A stretch of DNA of 34,223 nt from Vulcanimicrobiia bacterium (GTDB taxonomy: Bacteria > Vulcanimicrobiota > Vulcanimicrobiia > Vulcanimicrobiales > Vulcanimicrobiaceae): the NCBI GenBank assembly GCA_025451135.1, contig JANWKW010000109.1:1-34223 (forward strand), read 5' to 3'. Positions 7,824-16,014 of this stretch are shown here, piece by piece. The first letter of the stretch is position 1. Each line of letters begins with the position of its first letter. The translations under genes were made by a program, and so were the position numbers. Under the pieces are notes generated by a model. It was not told the DNA's origin, did not search any database, and saw nothing but the letters and a program-made list of their open reading frames with translations.

Positions 7824-8288
7824 TCAGCCGTAGAAGGTCGTGGTCGTCGCCGCCGGCGCTTCTTCGCCGATGTGCTGCGTCGCGACGTAGGCGTCGGTCG
7901 CGGAGGTGAACTTCGAGAGGCGGGTCTTGAGCCACCGCGTCGCCATCGTCAGGCGGACGAGCAGCCCGCGCGTCAGGGTCGCGGCCATGAGCCACTGTCC
8001 GTCGGCGACGGCCAGCGAGATCGCCTCGGCCTCGGCCGCGAATGCGCGCGCGCCGACCGAGATCGCGCCCTGCCGCAGGTGGTCGCACATGAACAAGGAC
8101 GTCGCAGTGTCGCCCGAACGCAGACATTCCGACAGCGCATCGACGCTCTTGAAGGCGTCGGGGAGCCAGACGGACTGCACGAACAGATACGTCGCTTCCA
8201 GCTCGCCGTCGAAATACTCTGCGACGCGCCGGACGTCGTGGGGCGCGAAGGGCGCTTCCCTCCGCTGGCGTCGTTCGGGTTGAGACAT
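7824..8288 (-). CDS. Small helical protein with HPt-like (histidine phosphotransfer) motif
   Basis: The product has 154 residues, predicted mostly helical. The segment CDHLRQGAISVGARAFAAEA matches the histidine phosphotransfer pattern H-x-x-[KR]-G...G-A-x-x-L. H70 is in the position of the phosphorylated histidine, although Q73 replaces the usual lysine. A role as phosphorelay carrier is therefore inferred. The C terminus ends in TTTTFYG after an Ala/Thr-rich linker and may be a docking tail. The ATG at 8288 has GAGG 5 bases upstream and lies just after a good promoter. A TTG at 8327 would extend the frame but falls inside the -35 element. No kinase or response regulator is adjacent. Confidence 0.65.
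   Translation of the reverse strand: MSQPERRQRREAPFAPHDVRRVAEYFDGELEATYLFVQSVWLPDAFKSVDALSECLRSGDTATSLFMCDHLRQGAISVGARAFAAEAEAISLAVADGQWLMAATLTRGLLVRLTMATRWLKTRLSKFTSATDAYVATQHIGEEAPAATTTTFYG
7828..7846. repeat. 19-bp direct repeat, copy B (encodes the TTTFYG tail)
   Basis: The bases are identical to 6803-6821. This copy encodes the last residues of the HPt-like protein. Confidence 0.6.
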
Positions 8289-8297
8289 CGTGCCTCG

Positions 8298-8327
8298 ACT
8301 ATACGCCCATTCCTGGGGAAATGACAA
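8298..8327 (-). promoter_or_regulatory. Promoter of the HPt-like gene
   Basis: The -35 element TTGTCA (8322-8327) and -10 element TATAGT (8298-8303), each five of six to consensus, are separated by 18 bases. Transcription should begin near 8291, giving a leader of only a few bases. The -35 overlaps the T-rich end of the purF terminator. Confidence 0.6.
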
Positions 8328-8346
8328 AAGAATCGGCCCTCGGCCG
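8325..8346 (-). terminator. Intrinsic terminator after purF
   Basis: On the minus strand a CGGCC-gag-GGCCG hairpin is followed by ATTCTTTTG, 25 bases beyond the purF stop. It is a short but well-formed stem with a U-rich tail. Confidence 0.55.
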
Positions 8347-8370
8347 TGTTAAGACCCGGTAATGGTTCTA

Positions 8371-9741
8371 TTAGCCCGGCGCCTGCTTGGTCAAATGGGC
8401 CACCGGGACGTTGGGATAGACCCCCGTCAGGCAGCCCAGGCACATCTCGGCCCGCTTGCGCCCGGTCGAGGCCACCAGGGCGTCCAGGCTCAGGTACCCG
8501 AGCGAATCGGCCCCGGTCTTCTGCCGGATCTCCTCGACCGTATAGTTGGCCGCGATCAGCTCGTCGTAGCTGGCCATATCCACACCCAGGTAGCAGGGAT
8601 GCATGATCGGCGGCGAGGTGATCCGCAGGTGCACCTCGGTCGCGCCGGCGTCGCGCAGCAGCCGCACGATCCGGGGCGTGGTCGTGCCGCGCACGATCGA
8701 GTCGTCCACCACCACCACCCGCTGGCCGCGCAGGTTCTCGACCACCGGGTTGAACTTCAACTGGACGCCGCGGCCGCGCATCTTCTGATCCGGGCTGATG
8801 AACGTCCGGCCGATGTACCGGTTCTTGATCAGGCCCTCGACGTACGGCAGGTCGCTCTCGGCCGAGTATCCGATGCCGCCCGGCACCGCGGAGTCCGGCA
8901 CTGCCATCACCACGTCCGCATCGACCGGATGCTCGCGCGCCAGCGCCCGGCCCATCTCGTAGCGCGCCATGTAGATCGAGCGTCCCGAGAGCGACGAGTC
9001 CGGCCGCGCGAAGTAGATGTACTCGAACATGCACAGCGCGGACCGCTCGCCCTCGACGTGCACGACGCGCGACTCGATGCCGTCGGCCGAGATGCGCAGC
9101 ACCTCGCCCGCCTTGATCTCGCGGATGTACTCGGCGCCGACCGTCAGCAGCGCGCACGATTCCGAGGCGACCACGTAGCCGCCGTCGGAGAACCGGCCCA
9201 GGCACAGCGGTCGAACGCCCCACGGATCGCGGAACGCGTACAGCTCGTCCTTGGTGCACAGTACGATCGAATACGCGCCGCGCGCCTGCCCGATCACGCT
9301 CGCGATCCGGTCCATCATCGTCCCGCTCGCCGCCGCCAGCGCCTTGCCGAGCACTTCCGTGTCGGAGCTGGCCAGCAGCACCGCCGTCGGCGGCAGCCCG
9401 TCGCGCAGCTCGTCGGTATTGGTCAGGTTGCCGTTGTGCGCGAACGCGAACGTGCCGATCGCGGTATCCTCGAGCAGCGGCTGCGCGTTGACGACCGCCG
9501 ACGAGCCGGTCGTCGAATAGCGCGTATGTCCGATCGCGATGTGGCCGCTCAGTTCGCCGAGCACCTCTTCGTCGAAGATCGCGCCCAGCAGGCCCATCTT
9601 CTTGTGCGAGCGCAGCGTGTCGCCGTCGGCGGCCGCGATCCCGGCCGACTCCTGGCCGCGATGCTGCAGCGCGTACAGCGCGAAATAGGCAAGCCGAGCC
9701 GCATCCCGGCCCGGCGCGAAGATCCCGGTTACACCGCACAT
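8371..9741 (-). CDS. purF: Amidophosphoribosyltransferase
   Basis: PurF (EC 2.4.2.14) makes 5-phosphoribosylamine from PRPP and glutamine, the committed step of purine synthesis. The 456-residue protein begins MCGVTGIF, so Cys2 becomes the N-terminal nucleophile once Met is removed, with no propeptide. The glutaminase part has QHRGQES, GHTRYST and AHNGNLTN. The PRPP site is VVVVDDSIVRGTT. Four further cysteines (in ALCMFEYIYF, MHPCYLG, and C434/C437 in MCLGCLTGVYP) match the [4Fe-4S] ligands of the Bacillus-type enzyme, so an oxygen-sensitive cluster is likely. It lies 21 bases behind the Bax-inhibitor-like gene and ends at a hairpin terminator. Confidence 0.96.
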   Translation of the reverse strand: MCGVTGIFAPGRDAARLAYFALYALQHRGQESAGIAAADGDTLRSHKKMGLLGAIFDEEVLGELSGHIAIGHTRYSTTGSSAVVNAQPLLEDTAIGTFAFAHNGNLTNTDELRDGLPPTAVLLASSDTEVLGKALAAASGTMMDRIASVIGQARGAYSIVLCTKDELYAFRDPWGVRPLCLGRFSDGGYVVASESCALLTVGAEYIREIKAGEVLRISADGIESRVVHVEGERSALCMFEYIYFARPDSSLSGRSIYMARYEMGRALAREHPVDADVVMAVPDSAVPGGIGYSAESDLPYVEGLIKNRYIGRTFISPDQKMRGRGVQLKFNPVVENLRGQRVVVVDDSIVRGTTTPRIVRLLRDAGATEVHLRITSPPIMHPCYLGVDMASYDELIAANYTVEEIRQKTGADSLGYLSLDALVASTGRKRAEMCLGCLTGVYPNVPVAHLTKQAPG

Positions 9742-9762
9742 AAGAAGTAGTTCAGCCAGCCC

Positions 9763-10422
9763 TTAGTCGCGTCGGCGACCCCCGAAGATCTGGAGCAACG
9801 CCAGGAAGATATTGAGCGCGTCGAGGTAGATCTGCACCGCCATCTGGACCGGCGTGAGCCCGTCGCCCCCGGCCCGGATGCGCGCGAAGTCGAGCAGGGT
9901 CAGCCCCGCGAAGATCGCGAGCGTCGCCCACGCGTACGCCGTCGGGCTGATGAAGTGGAAGAACAGCGAGATCAGGCCGACCAGCACCAACGCGACGAGC
10001 GCCCCGAAGAGGATGCCCTGGAAACGCCGGAGATCCAGCCCGGTGATGTAGACGACGCCGCCGAGCACCGCCATGCCGAGCGCGGTCGTCATCGCCGCGT
10101 CGTAGACCACGCCAGGACCGATCGTGCTGACGTAGTTCCCGATCACCGGCGCGATCCCGACGCCTTCCAACAACGCGAACAGGTAGAAGAGCAGCAGCGA
10201 CAGCGACTCGTTCGAGCGCGTCGCCCGGATCGCGAACAGCACCACGAACCCGATCAGCATCGCGATCATCGCGATTCCGAACGGGATGCCTTGCAAGAAA
10301 TACGCGGCCAGGCCCGTGATGGCCATGCCGAGCGCCGTGATCCCGAGCACGTGCCCGAGCAGCGTCTGGGTCGGCATCGCGACCGCGAGACGGTTCGCAT
10401 TCGCCGGTATCTGGAAGGCCAT
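9763..10422 (-). CDS. Bax inhibitor-1 / YccA-YetJ family membrane protein
   Basis: The product is a 219-residue inner-membrane protein with about seven transmembrane segments between residues 22 and 212. It belongs to the BI-1/TMBIM family, whose bacterial member YetJ is a pH-sensitive calcium leak channel. The two acidic residues of the family sensor pair appear in the last segments (TLLDFARIR and IYLDALNIF), and the protein ends with the charged tail GGRRRD. The ATG at 10422 is preferred to an upstream TTG because the family usually starts with a short hydrophilic stretch such as MAFQIPANANRL. The gene is divergent from the LexA-box operon, so the box could influence it too. Confidence 0.85.
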   Translation of the reverse strand: MAFQIPANANRLAVAMPTQTLLGHVLGITALGMAITGLAAYFLQGIPFGIAMIAMLIGFVVLFAIRATRSNESLSLLLFYLFALLEGVGIAPVIGNYVSTIGPGVVYDAAMTTALGMAVLGGVVYITGLDLRRFQGILFGALVALVLVGLISLFFHFISPTAYAWATLAIFAGLTLLDFARIRAGGDGLTPVQMAVQIYLDALNIFLALLQIFGGRRRD

Positions 10423-10455
10423 GCCGCCCCCGTTTCGCGCTTCCCGGCCTTCCCC

Positions 10456-10485
10456 TTGCAATCGAACATACGTTCGATGTACGCT
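10456..10485 (+). promoter_or_regulatory. Putative promoter of the LexA-box operon
   Basis: TTGCAA (10456-10461) and TACGCT (10480-10485) are separated by 18 bases and followed by 7 bases before the ATG at 10493. The LexA box fills the spacer, the usual way a repressor blocks polymerase. The message would be leaderless. Confidence 0.45.
10461..10478. promoter_or_regulatory. LexA (SOS) box
   Basis: ATCGAACATACGTTCGAT has perfect 7-base arms (ATCGAAC/GTTCGAT) around a 4-base spacer. It fits the Gram-positive/mycobacterial SOS box CGAACRNRYGTTCG at every position. It lies between the Bax-inhibitor-like gene (minus) and the radical-SAM-derived gene (plus) and overlaps the likely promoter of the latter. 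Confidence 0.8.
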
Positions 10486-10492
10486 CTAACGC

Positions 10493-10939
10493 ATGACCGC
10501 TACCCGCCGCCTCGTCCCCAGCCATGCCGTGCTTGCCGGCCTCCCGGCCGACCTCGCGCGCGCCTCCTCCCGGCCCGCCCGGGTGGCGATCGGATGGCCC
10601 GACGACCCCTACGCCCGCCCCGCCGAGGCCCTGCTGATGCCGCGTCTCCTGGCGATCTTGGCCGATTTCGCGGTGCCCGCCGTCATCCGCACGCGATCGC
10701 CGCTGATCCTGCGCGACCTCGTCGCGCTGGCGCGGCTCGCGCGCGCCGCCGGCGTCCGCGTCTCGTTCCGCATCGTCACCCTCGACGACGTGCGCGTCGC
10801 CGCCCGACTCGCGCGGGCCGGTATCGACGTCGACGCCGCCCTGCTCCGCGCGATCGGCGGCCGGCTCGATGCGGCCATCGGCCGCGCGCGCATCGCACCG
10901 GAGGCACCGCGTCAACTCGGGCTGAACATCGCCGTGTGA
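10493..10939 (+). CDS. Truncated radical-SAM-derived protein (SplB/Rv2578c-like) without cysteines
   Basis: The product has 148 residues. ARVAIGWPDDPYARPAE and AVIRTRSPLILRDL align by eye with the 'IGTxTDPYQPxE' and 'TKSPLVLRDxDLL' strands of SplB-like radical SAM proteins (Rv2578c/PA0069 type), followed by VRVSFRIVTLDD. Similarity starts just after the place where the CxxxCxxC cluster motif should be. The protein has no cysteine at all, so it cannot bind a [4Fe-4S] cluster and should not do radical chemistry. It also stops short of the usual C-terminal half. Even so, the frame is intact with normal codon use, a LexA box lies at its promoter, and the stop overlaps the next start (GTGA). It may be a scaffold or leader protein or a decaying gene. 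Confidence 0.6.
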   Translation: MTATRRLVPSHAVLAGLPADLARASSRPARVAIGWPDDPYARPAEALLMPRLLAILADFAVPAVIRTRSPLILRDLVALARLARAAGVRVSFRIVTLDDVRVAARLARAGIDVDAALLRAIGGRLDAAIGRARIAPEAPRQLGLNIAV

Positions 10940-13900
10940 CCGCGCCGACGTTTCTGCTGCACCCGTCAGAGTTCGCAGCGCACGCCGTGCAGGGCGACTG
11001 GCCGGTCGCGCTCGCGGTCGTGCTCGTCGCCGGGCTCTCGCAGGCGATCGGCCAGAGCATCGTCCTCTTCGTCAACCGCGTCGCCCCGGTGCGCTTCGCG
11101 TTCAGCCTGTTGGTCGGCGCGGCGCTCTTCGTCGTCGGTTATGTCTTCCTGGTGCTGGCCACGTGGCTCACCACGCTGCTGCCCGGCGCGCCCCACGTCG
11201 CGCCCGTCGCGCTCGCGATCGCGATGGCCTACGCCTACGTGCCGCTGCTTTTCGCGTTCCTGGCCGCCATGCCGTACCTCGGCTCGCCCGCGTTGGCCGC
11301 GCTGCGCATCTGGCATCTGGCCGCGCTGGCGCTGGCGTTCGCCTCGCTCGCGCACGTCCCGGTCACCGACGGACTCTGGCACGTCGGCCTCGGCTGGCTG
11401 GTGCTGCAAGTGCTCGAACGCACCGTCGGTCAGCCGGTCGCCGATCTCGGCCGGCGCATCGCCGACGCGGTCGCCGGCGTCTCGCTCGCCGACGAAGGCA
11501 CCGCCGTCCTCAAACGCGCCTGGGTCGCGATCAAACCGGCCAAACGCGACGCCGCCGCCAAGGCGAAGACGCGGCGCAACTGGACGAGCCTCGCGATCGG
11601 TCTCGCGGGGCTCGCCGCTTTCACCTACCTCGTCGCGCTGCTGCTCGACCCGCTCGGCCACACCATCTTCGGCTGGAACCAGGGCCTGCCGCTGGTCGTG
11701 CGATCGATCGTCGGCGTCGTCTGGATCGCGATCGTCGGGCTGGTCGCGGCCTGTCTGCTCGCACCGGTCGAGACGCTCGGATGGTGGGCCGGCTGGTACG
11801 GCGATCCGGTCGGGCCGTCGTCCGGCGGCGAGGCCGGGCTCGCCAATGCCGGCACGCTCGCGCGCCGCGGCGACGCCTCCGGCGCGATCGATCGCTGGGC
11901 CGTCTATCTCGACGGCGTCTCGCAGTCGAGTTCGACCTACACGCCCGACGTCGAGACGTTCCTCGACGCGCTCGTGCCGCGTTTGCCGCGCGGCACCGCC
12001 TTGGTCCGCGGCCTGATGACCTACTCGGTCATGAACAAGCCGCTCGACGCGAGCAGATCGCTCGGCATGTTCTGGGAATTCCTCGACGCCGTGCGCTTCA
12101 AGCGTCCCCAGAGCATCCTCGGCATGATCGTGAATCTGCGCAACATGCTGGTGGTCTCGATCTCCGCCGACGCGCGCTACGGTCCGCTTTACAACCGCGG
12201 CATCGCGCAGATCGTCTATGCCTCGCTCGTCGAGCACGGTTACGTCGCCGGCTCCGGAACGCCGCTCACGCTGATCGGCTACAGCGGCGGCGGTCAGATG
12301 TCGGCCGCCTGCGCGCCCTTGCTCGCGAAGGTCCTCGGCGCGCCCGTCGACATCGTCTCGCTCGGCGGCGTGATGACCGGCGACAACGACTTCCTCGCCG
12401 CCGAGCACCTCTACCACTTCGTCGGCAAGAAGGACGGCGTCGAACCGCTCGGTCCGCTGATGTTCGCGAGCCGCTGGAAGATCGCGTTCCTCTCCAACTG
12501 GAACCGCGCGCTCCGGCTGGGGAAGATCAGCCTGGTCGCCGCCGGTCCGGTCGGCCATCAGGTCCCGGGCGGGTACATGGATCCGCACGCGCTGCTGCCG
12601 GACGGCCGCACCCATCTGGCCGAGACGATCGGCAACATCTCCCACGTCCTGCGCGGCCAGACCGCCTACCTCGCACCGAAGATCCCGAAGCTCGTCAGCA
12701 ACTACGAACGCTATCGCGCGAGCGACGTCAACCGCGAGGGATATTTCCCGGTGAGGCCGGTCGACGATCCGCGCTTCCGTCCCACCGCCGGCTGGATCGG
12801 CCGCTTGATCCTTCCGCAGCCCGCCGATCGCGAGCGCGTGCGCGGCGCGCTCTTCGAAGTCGTGCACGCCCCCGACGGGCACGAAGAACTGCTCGGCAGC
12901 ATCGTGCCGCTGCGCTGGTCCGACGATCCGGCCGTGCGTGCCTGGGTCGAGGCCGTCACCCGCGACGTCGACTTCAGCGCGAACGCGTCCTACAGCAGCA
13001 CCTACCAAGGCTTCGTCCAGCCGGTCCGCGTGAACCATTGGAAGCGCGTCGATCCGCTCGAGTCGCTGGCCGGCTCGCACCCGTACGACGACATCGTGGT
13101 CGCCCTCGACGACGATGCCGTTCTCGAAGCCGCGCCCGACGGCCCGGTGCTGCGCACGCGGCGCGAACCGGTGCAGATCACCGGCAGCCGCTATACGCTG
13201 CTGCACTTCGTCGGCCCGGCGGGCCGGGCCGACCGCTACCGCGTCCGCTTCTTCGACGGAAGCGACGGCGTCGTGCGCGTGCCGCACGTCGTCGCGAACG
13301 GCGACGACATCCTGCCCGCCTCCTCGCGCGATCTCGAGTCGTCGCCCGCCAACGTCGACGGCTGGTACGCCTACGGCGATGTCGACGCCGACGGCCTGTT
13401 CGTCGTGCGCGCCCTCGCGCCGCGCGCGCTGCTCCGTGTCGATCCGCAGCGCACGCTCGCGCGGGACCTCGTCTATCGCTACCTGCGCAAGGAGGCGTGG
13501 GCGGATGCGACCGCCCAGAAAGGCGCCTTCGCGACCGCCGCCTCCGGCACGTGGAACGAAGGCGACGACGCCCTGCTGCTTCACACGTACGGCGGCATCG
13601 GCGGCGCCAAAGCCGAGCCCTCGGCCAAGGGGCGGATCTACTTCGGCCACTTCGCCTACGGCCGGGCGCGCGTCGTGCGCGAACCGCTCGGCGGCGATCT
13701 GCGCTTCGAGATCCGCTACCATCAGGTCTACACCCACAATCCCGACGGTCTGATCGCCGGCGCGCATCACTGGTCGCGGTTCGTCGGCGATCGCCAATAC
13801 GGCTGGCTCGGCTCGCGTCCGATCTGCGACGTCGCGCTCAAGCTCGACGCGTTCGCGCCGGTCTTCCCGGTGATGCTGCGCGAACTCGACGCCATGACCG

Positions 13901-14295
13901 CGCGCTACCGGATCGGCGACGGCACCGGCGCGACTTACGTCGGCGCCGCCAACAACTGCGCCCAAGACGCGAATCAGGCGCTCTTCGACGCGCTCACCGA
14001 TCTCGACATCGCCACCCCGCTCGCCCGCCGGCTGCTGCGCGCTCTCGAACCGTTCGGCCACGCCCGCGGCGATTGGAAAGCCCGCACCGCCAACCTCGGC
14101 CGCACCATGGAAGACGCCCCGTGGTCCGGCCTGATCGCGGGCTTGACGAGTTGGCGCACGTTGCTGCCGCGCAAAGCCTCCGACACCGTCGCCAAGATCT
14201 TCCTACAGCACGGCGCCCACGCCTACATCATGCGAGCCACCCAGATCGGCGGCCACGACCCCACCATAGAACCCATCGTCCCCATGACGTTCTAA
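10936..14295 (+). CDS. Giant membrane-anchored alpha/beta-hydrolase-like protein with papain-like C-terminal motifs
   Basis: The product has 1119 residues and starts at a GTG overlapping the previous stop by 4 bases. Residues about 18-165 contain four or five membrane segments in a Yip1-like arrangement, and two more lie at about 215-285. Residues about 330-600 resemble an alpha/beta hydrolase: LTLIGYSGGGQMSAACAPLL places a nucleophile-elbow serine at S450, followed by VDIVSLGGVMTGDND and HLYHFVGKKDGVEPLG. The C-terminal third has YFGHFAYG (H905) and GAANNCAQDANQAL (C1008), a His/Cys pair reminiscent of permuted papain-like domains. The layout reminds me of large cyanobacterial membrane proteins with the same motifs, which I cannot verify. 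Substrate is unknown. The gene should be induced with its neighbour by DNA damage. Confidence 0.7.
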   Translation: MTAPTFLLHPSEFAAHAVQGDWPVALAVVLVAGLSQAIGQSIVLFVNRVAPVRFAFSLLVGAALFVVGYVFLVLATWLTTLLPGAPHVAPVALAIAMAYAYVPLLFAFLAAMPYLGSPALAALRIWHLAALALAFASLAHVPVTDGLWHVGLGWLVLQVLERTVGQPVADLGRRIADAVAGVSLADEGTAVLKRAWVAIKPAKRDAAAKAKTRRNWTSLAIGLAGLAAFTYLVALLLDPLGHTIFGWNQGLPLVVRSIVGVVWIAIVGLVAACLLAPVETLGWWAGWYGDPVGPSSGGEAGLANAGTLARRGDASGAIDRWAVYLDGVSQSSSTYTPDVETFLDALVPRLPRGTALVRGLMTYSVMNKPLDASRSLGMFWEFLDAVRFKRPQSILGMIVNLRNMLVVSISADARYGPLYNRGIAQIVYASLVEHGYVAGSGTPLTLIGYSGGGQMSAACAPLLAKVLGAPVDIVSLGGVMTGDNDFLAAEHLYHFVGKKDGVEPLGPLMFASRWKIAFLSNWNRALRLGKISLVAAGPVGHQVPGGYMDPHALLPDGRTHLAETIGNISHVLRGQTAYLAPKIPKLVSNYERYRASDVNREGYFPVRPVDDPRFRPTAGWIGRLILPQPADRERVRGALFEVVHAPDGHEELLGSIVPLRWSDDPAVRAWVEAVTRDVDFSANASYSSTYQGFVQPVRVNHWKRVDPLESLAGSHPYDDIVVALDDDAVLEAAPDGPVLRTRREPVQITGSRYTLLHFVGPAGRADRYRVRFFDGSDGVVRVPHVVANGDDILPASSRDLESSPANVDGWYAYGDVDADGLFVVRALAPRALLRVDPQRTLARDLVYRYLRKEAWADATAQKGAFATAASGTWNEGDDALLLHTYGGIGGAKAEPSAKGRIYFGHFAYGRARVVREPLGGDLRFEIRYHQVYTHNPDGLIAGAHHWSRFVGDRQYGWLGSRPICDVALKLDAFAPVFPVMLRELDAMTARYRIGDGTGATYVGAANNCAQDANQALFDALTDLDIATPLARRLLRALEPFGHARGDWKARTANLGRTMEDAPWSGLIAGLTSWRTLLPRKASDTVAKIFLQHGAHAYIMRATQIGGHDPTIEPIVPMTF

Positions 14296-14311
14296 CCGCG
14301 CCGTCTCCCCA

Positions 14312-14349
14312 TGTCATCCCGAGCGTAGCGAAGCGCAGTCGAGGGACCA
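14312..14349 (+). repeat. Dispersed intergenic repeat, locus 3 (single short copy)
   Basis: A single copy with the shorter centre (GTAGCGAAGCGCAGTCGAGG) lies between two plus-strand genes, the giant hydrolase and the first retropepsin-like gene. Confidence 0.8.
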
Positions 14350-14376
14350 CCACCCGGCCGCAGCGAACGAACCCTC

Positions 14377-16014
14377 ATGCGGGTTACTACCTTGTCGTCA
14401 TTTGCTATTGCCTTGGCACTTGCAGCGTCCGCGCTCGCGCATGCCGCCACCGCCAAGCCCGATCCGGTGCTCGACGCGCCGCCTGCCGGCCTGGTCCCGG
14501 CGACCGTCAAGCTCTCCGTCATCCTGGCGAAGCACGACGCCTCGACCGGCGCCCAACCGAAGTCGCTGACCGAGGACTGGACGTACGTCGATACCGGGCT
14601 GCGCGGGACCGAACACCTGGTCCGCTCCGGCACCGACTATCACTCGAAGATCAAGAGCGACGCGCAGACCGACGAGTACGGACAGCTCGCCGGGGCGCGC
14701 TGGCACAAGGACACCTACGGCTTCACTACCCCGAACACGGGCACCGAAGACGCGAGCTTCTACGTCCTGCGCGCGATCGAAGATGCATCCGATCCGAAGA
14801 ACGACGTCGAGCTGGCCGGCCGGACCACCGGCGCATCGCCCGCGAACGTCGTCAAGGTGACCGTCCCCGGGGCCAAGCACCCGGAATGGATCTTCTTCGA
14901 CGCGAGCACGTATCGCATCGTCCGCGTCGAGCGCGTCGCCGGCAAGCACCGCATCGCCGCCAGCTACGACGACTTCCGCACGACCGACGGCGTCACCCAA
15001 GCCTGGCACGTGCACGATTCCTACTGGGTCCCCGAATACGACGACGACTACCGCATGACGTCGTTCAAGGCCGGCGGCACGGTCTCGCCGTCGGAGTTCG
15101 CTCCGCCCGCGAACCCGGTCGTGACCGACACCACCGCGCGCGGCCCGCTTCCCTCGCAGTTCCCGTTCCTGGGCGCCATCATCGTCCGCATCACCGTGGG
15201 CGGCCGCGGCCTCGACTTCGAGATCGATCCGAGCGTCCGCTACAACATGATCGACGAAGACGTCGCGCAGCAGCTCGGGTTGCCGAGCTTCGGCAAGTCG
15301 ACCCAGCTCTCGACCGGCGAGCGGATCCCCTACGATACGATCCTGCCGAGCGCCGATCTCGGTCCGATCCATCTCCAGAACTTCCCGGTCTACGCGACCG
15401 ACATCGCCTGGCGCCCGGACGACTCGACCAAGATCGTCGGCACGCTCGGCTACGACTTCTTGGCGTCGCACGTCATCCACGTCGACTACGTGCATCGCCT
15501 GGTCGAGGTTCTCCCGACGTCGGCGCTGCCGCCCGCCCCGGCGAAGCCGATCGCCCACGCTCTCGACATCCCGCTCCAGTTCGACGACGGCGCACTCCTC
15601 GTGCCGATGGCGATCGGCGATGGGTTCACCGAGCACGCCCTCTTGAACACCGGCATGCCGTGGACGGTGGTCTTCGGCAACTACGTCGACGCCCACGCGG
15701 ATACGCTCAAGGGCGCCGGCGGCGCCCACACGAGTTCGTTCGTGCCGTTCGCCGACTCGGCGTCCTACGGCAAGACGATCGACACCTGGATCGTCCACAC
15801 CAACGTCCTATCGTTCGCCAACCTGAACTTCTCGGATCTTCCGATCATCGCGACCGAAGAATCGTACGACGAGCGCAGCATCGACGCCGTCGTCGGCTAC
15901 GACTACTTGGCGTTCTACGACATCTACTTCGACTACCCGCACGACCGTCTGCTGCTCGTGCCGAACGACCGCTTCTACAAAGCGACCGGGAAGGTCAAAC
16001 CCGATGCGCCGTGA
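14377..16014 (+). CDS. Secreted retropepsin-like protein with degenerate catalytic motifs
   Basis: The product has 545 residues. Residues 1-23 form a signal peptide (FAIALALAASALAHA), giving a periplasmic or surface protein. Residues about 45-235 resemble a LolA/outer-membrane-lipoprotein-carrier-like domain (WIFFDASTYRIVRVERVAG, YDDFRTTDGVTQAWHVHDSY). Two aspartyl-protease-like halves follow. The first has EIDPSVRYNMID where D-[ST]-G-A is expected (D284 present, Gly lost). The second has LLNTGMPWTVVF, with N424 replacing the catalytic Asp. Activity is therefore unlikely. The next gene has the same architecture with both motifs intact and starts inside this one (11-base overlap), so this is probably a non-catalytic partner or regulator. 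No clear ribosome site is visible. Confidence 0.75.
   Translation: MRVTTLSSFAIALALAASALAHAATAKPDPVLDAPPAGLVPATVKLSVILAKHDASTGAQPKSLTEDWTYVDTGLRGTEHLVRSGTDYHSKIKSDAQTDEYGQLAGARWHKDTYGFTTPNTGTEDASFYVLRAIEDASDPKNDVELAGRTTGASPANVVKVTVPGAKHPEWIFFDASTYRIVRVERVAGKHRIAASYDDFRTTDGVTQAWHVHDSYWVPEYDDDYRMTSFKAGGTVSPSEFAPPANPVVTDTTARGPLPSQFPFLGAIIVRITVGGRGLDFEIDPSVRYNMIDEDVAQQLGLPSFGKSTQLSTGERIPYDTILPSADLGPIHLQNFPVYATDIAWRPDDSTKIVGTLGYDFLASHVIHVDYVHRLVEVLPTSALPPAPAKPIAHALDIPLQFDDGALLVPMAIGDGFTEHALLNTGMPWTVVFGNYVDAHADTLKGAGGAHTSSFVPFADSASYGKTIDTWIVHTNVLSFANLNFSDLPIIATEESYDERSIDAVVGYDYLAFYDIYFDYPHDRLLLVPNDRFYKATGKVKPDAP

Noticed and set aside
10966..14061. A minus-strand open frame of about 1000 codons opposite the giant hydrolase gene
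   Set aside because: It is rich in Arg, Asp and Gly in the way of antisense frames in GC-rich genes, shows no motif, and the plus-strand protein has recognisable domains.
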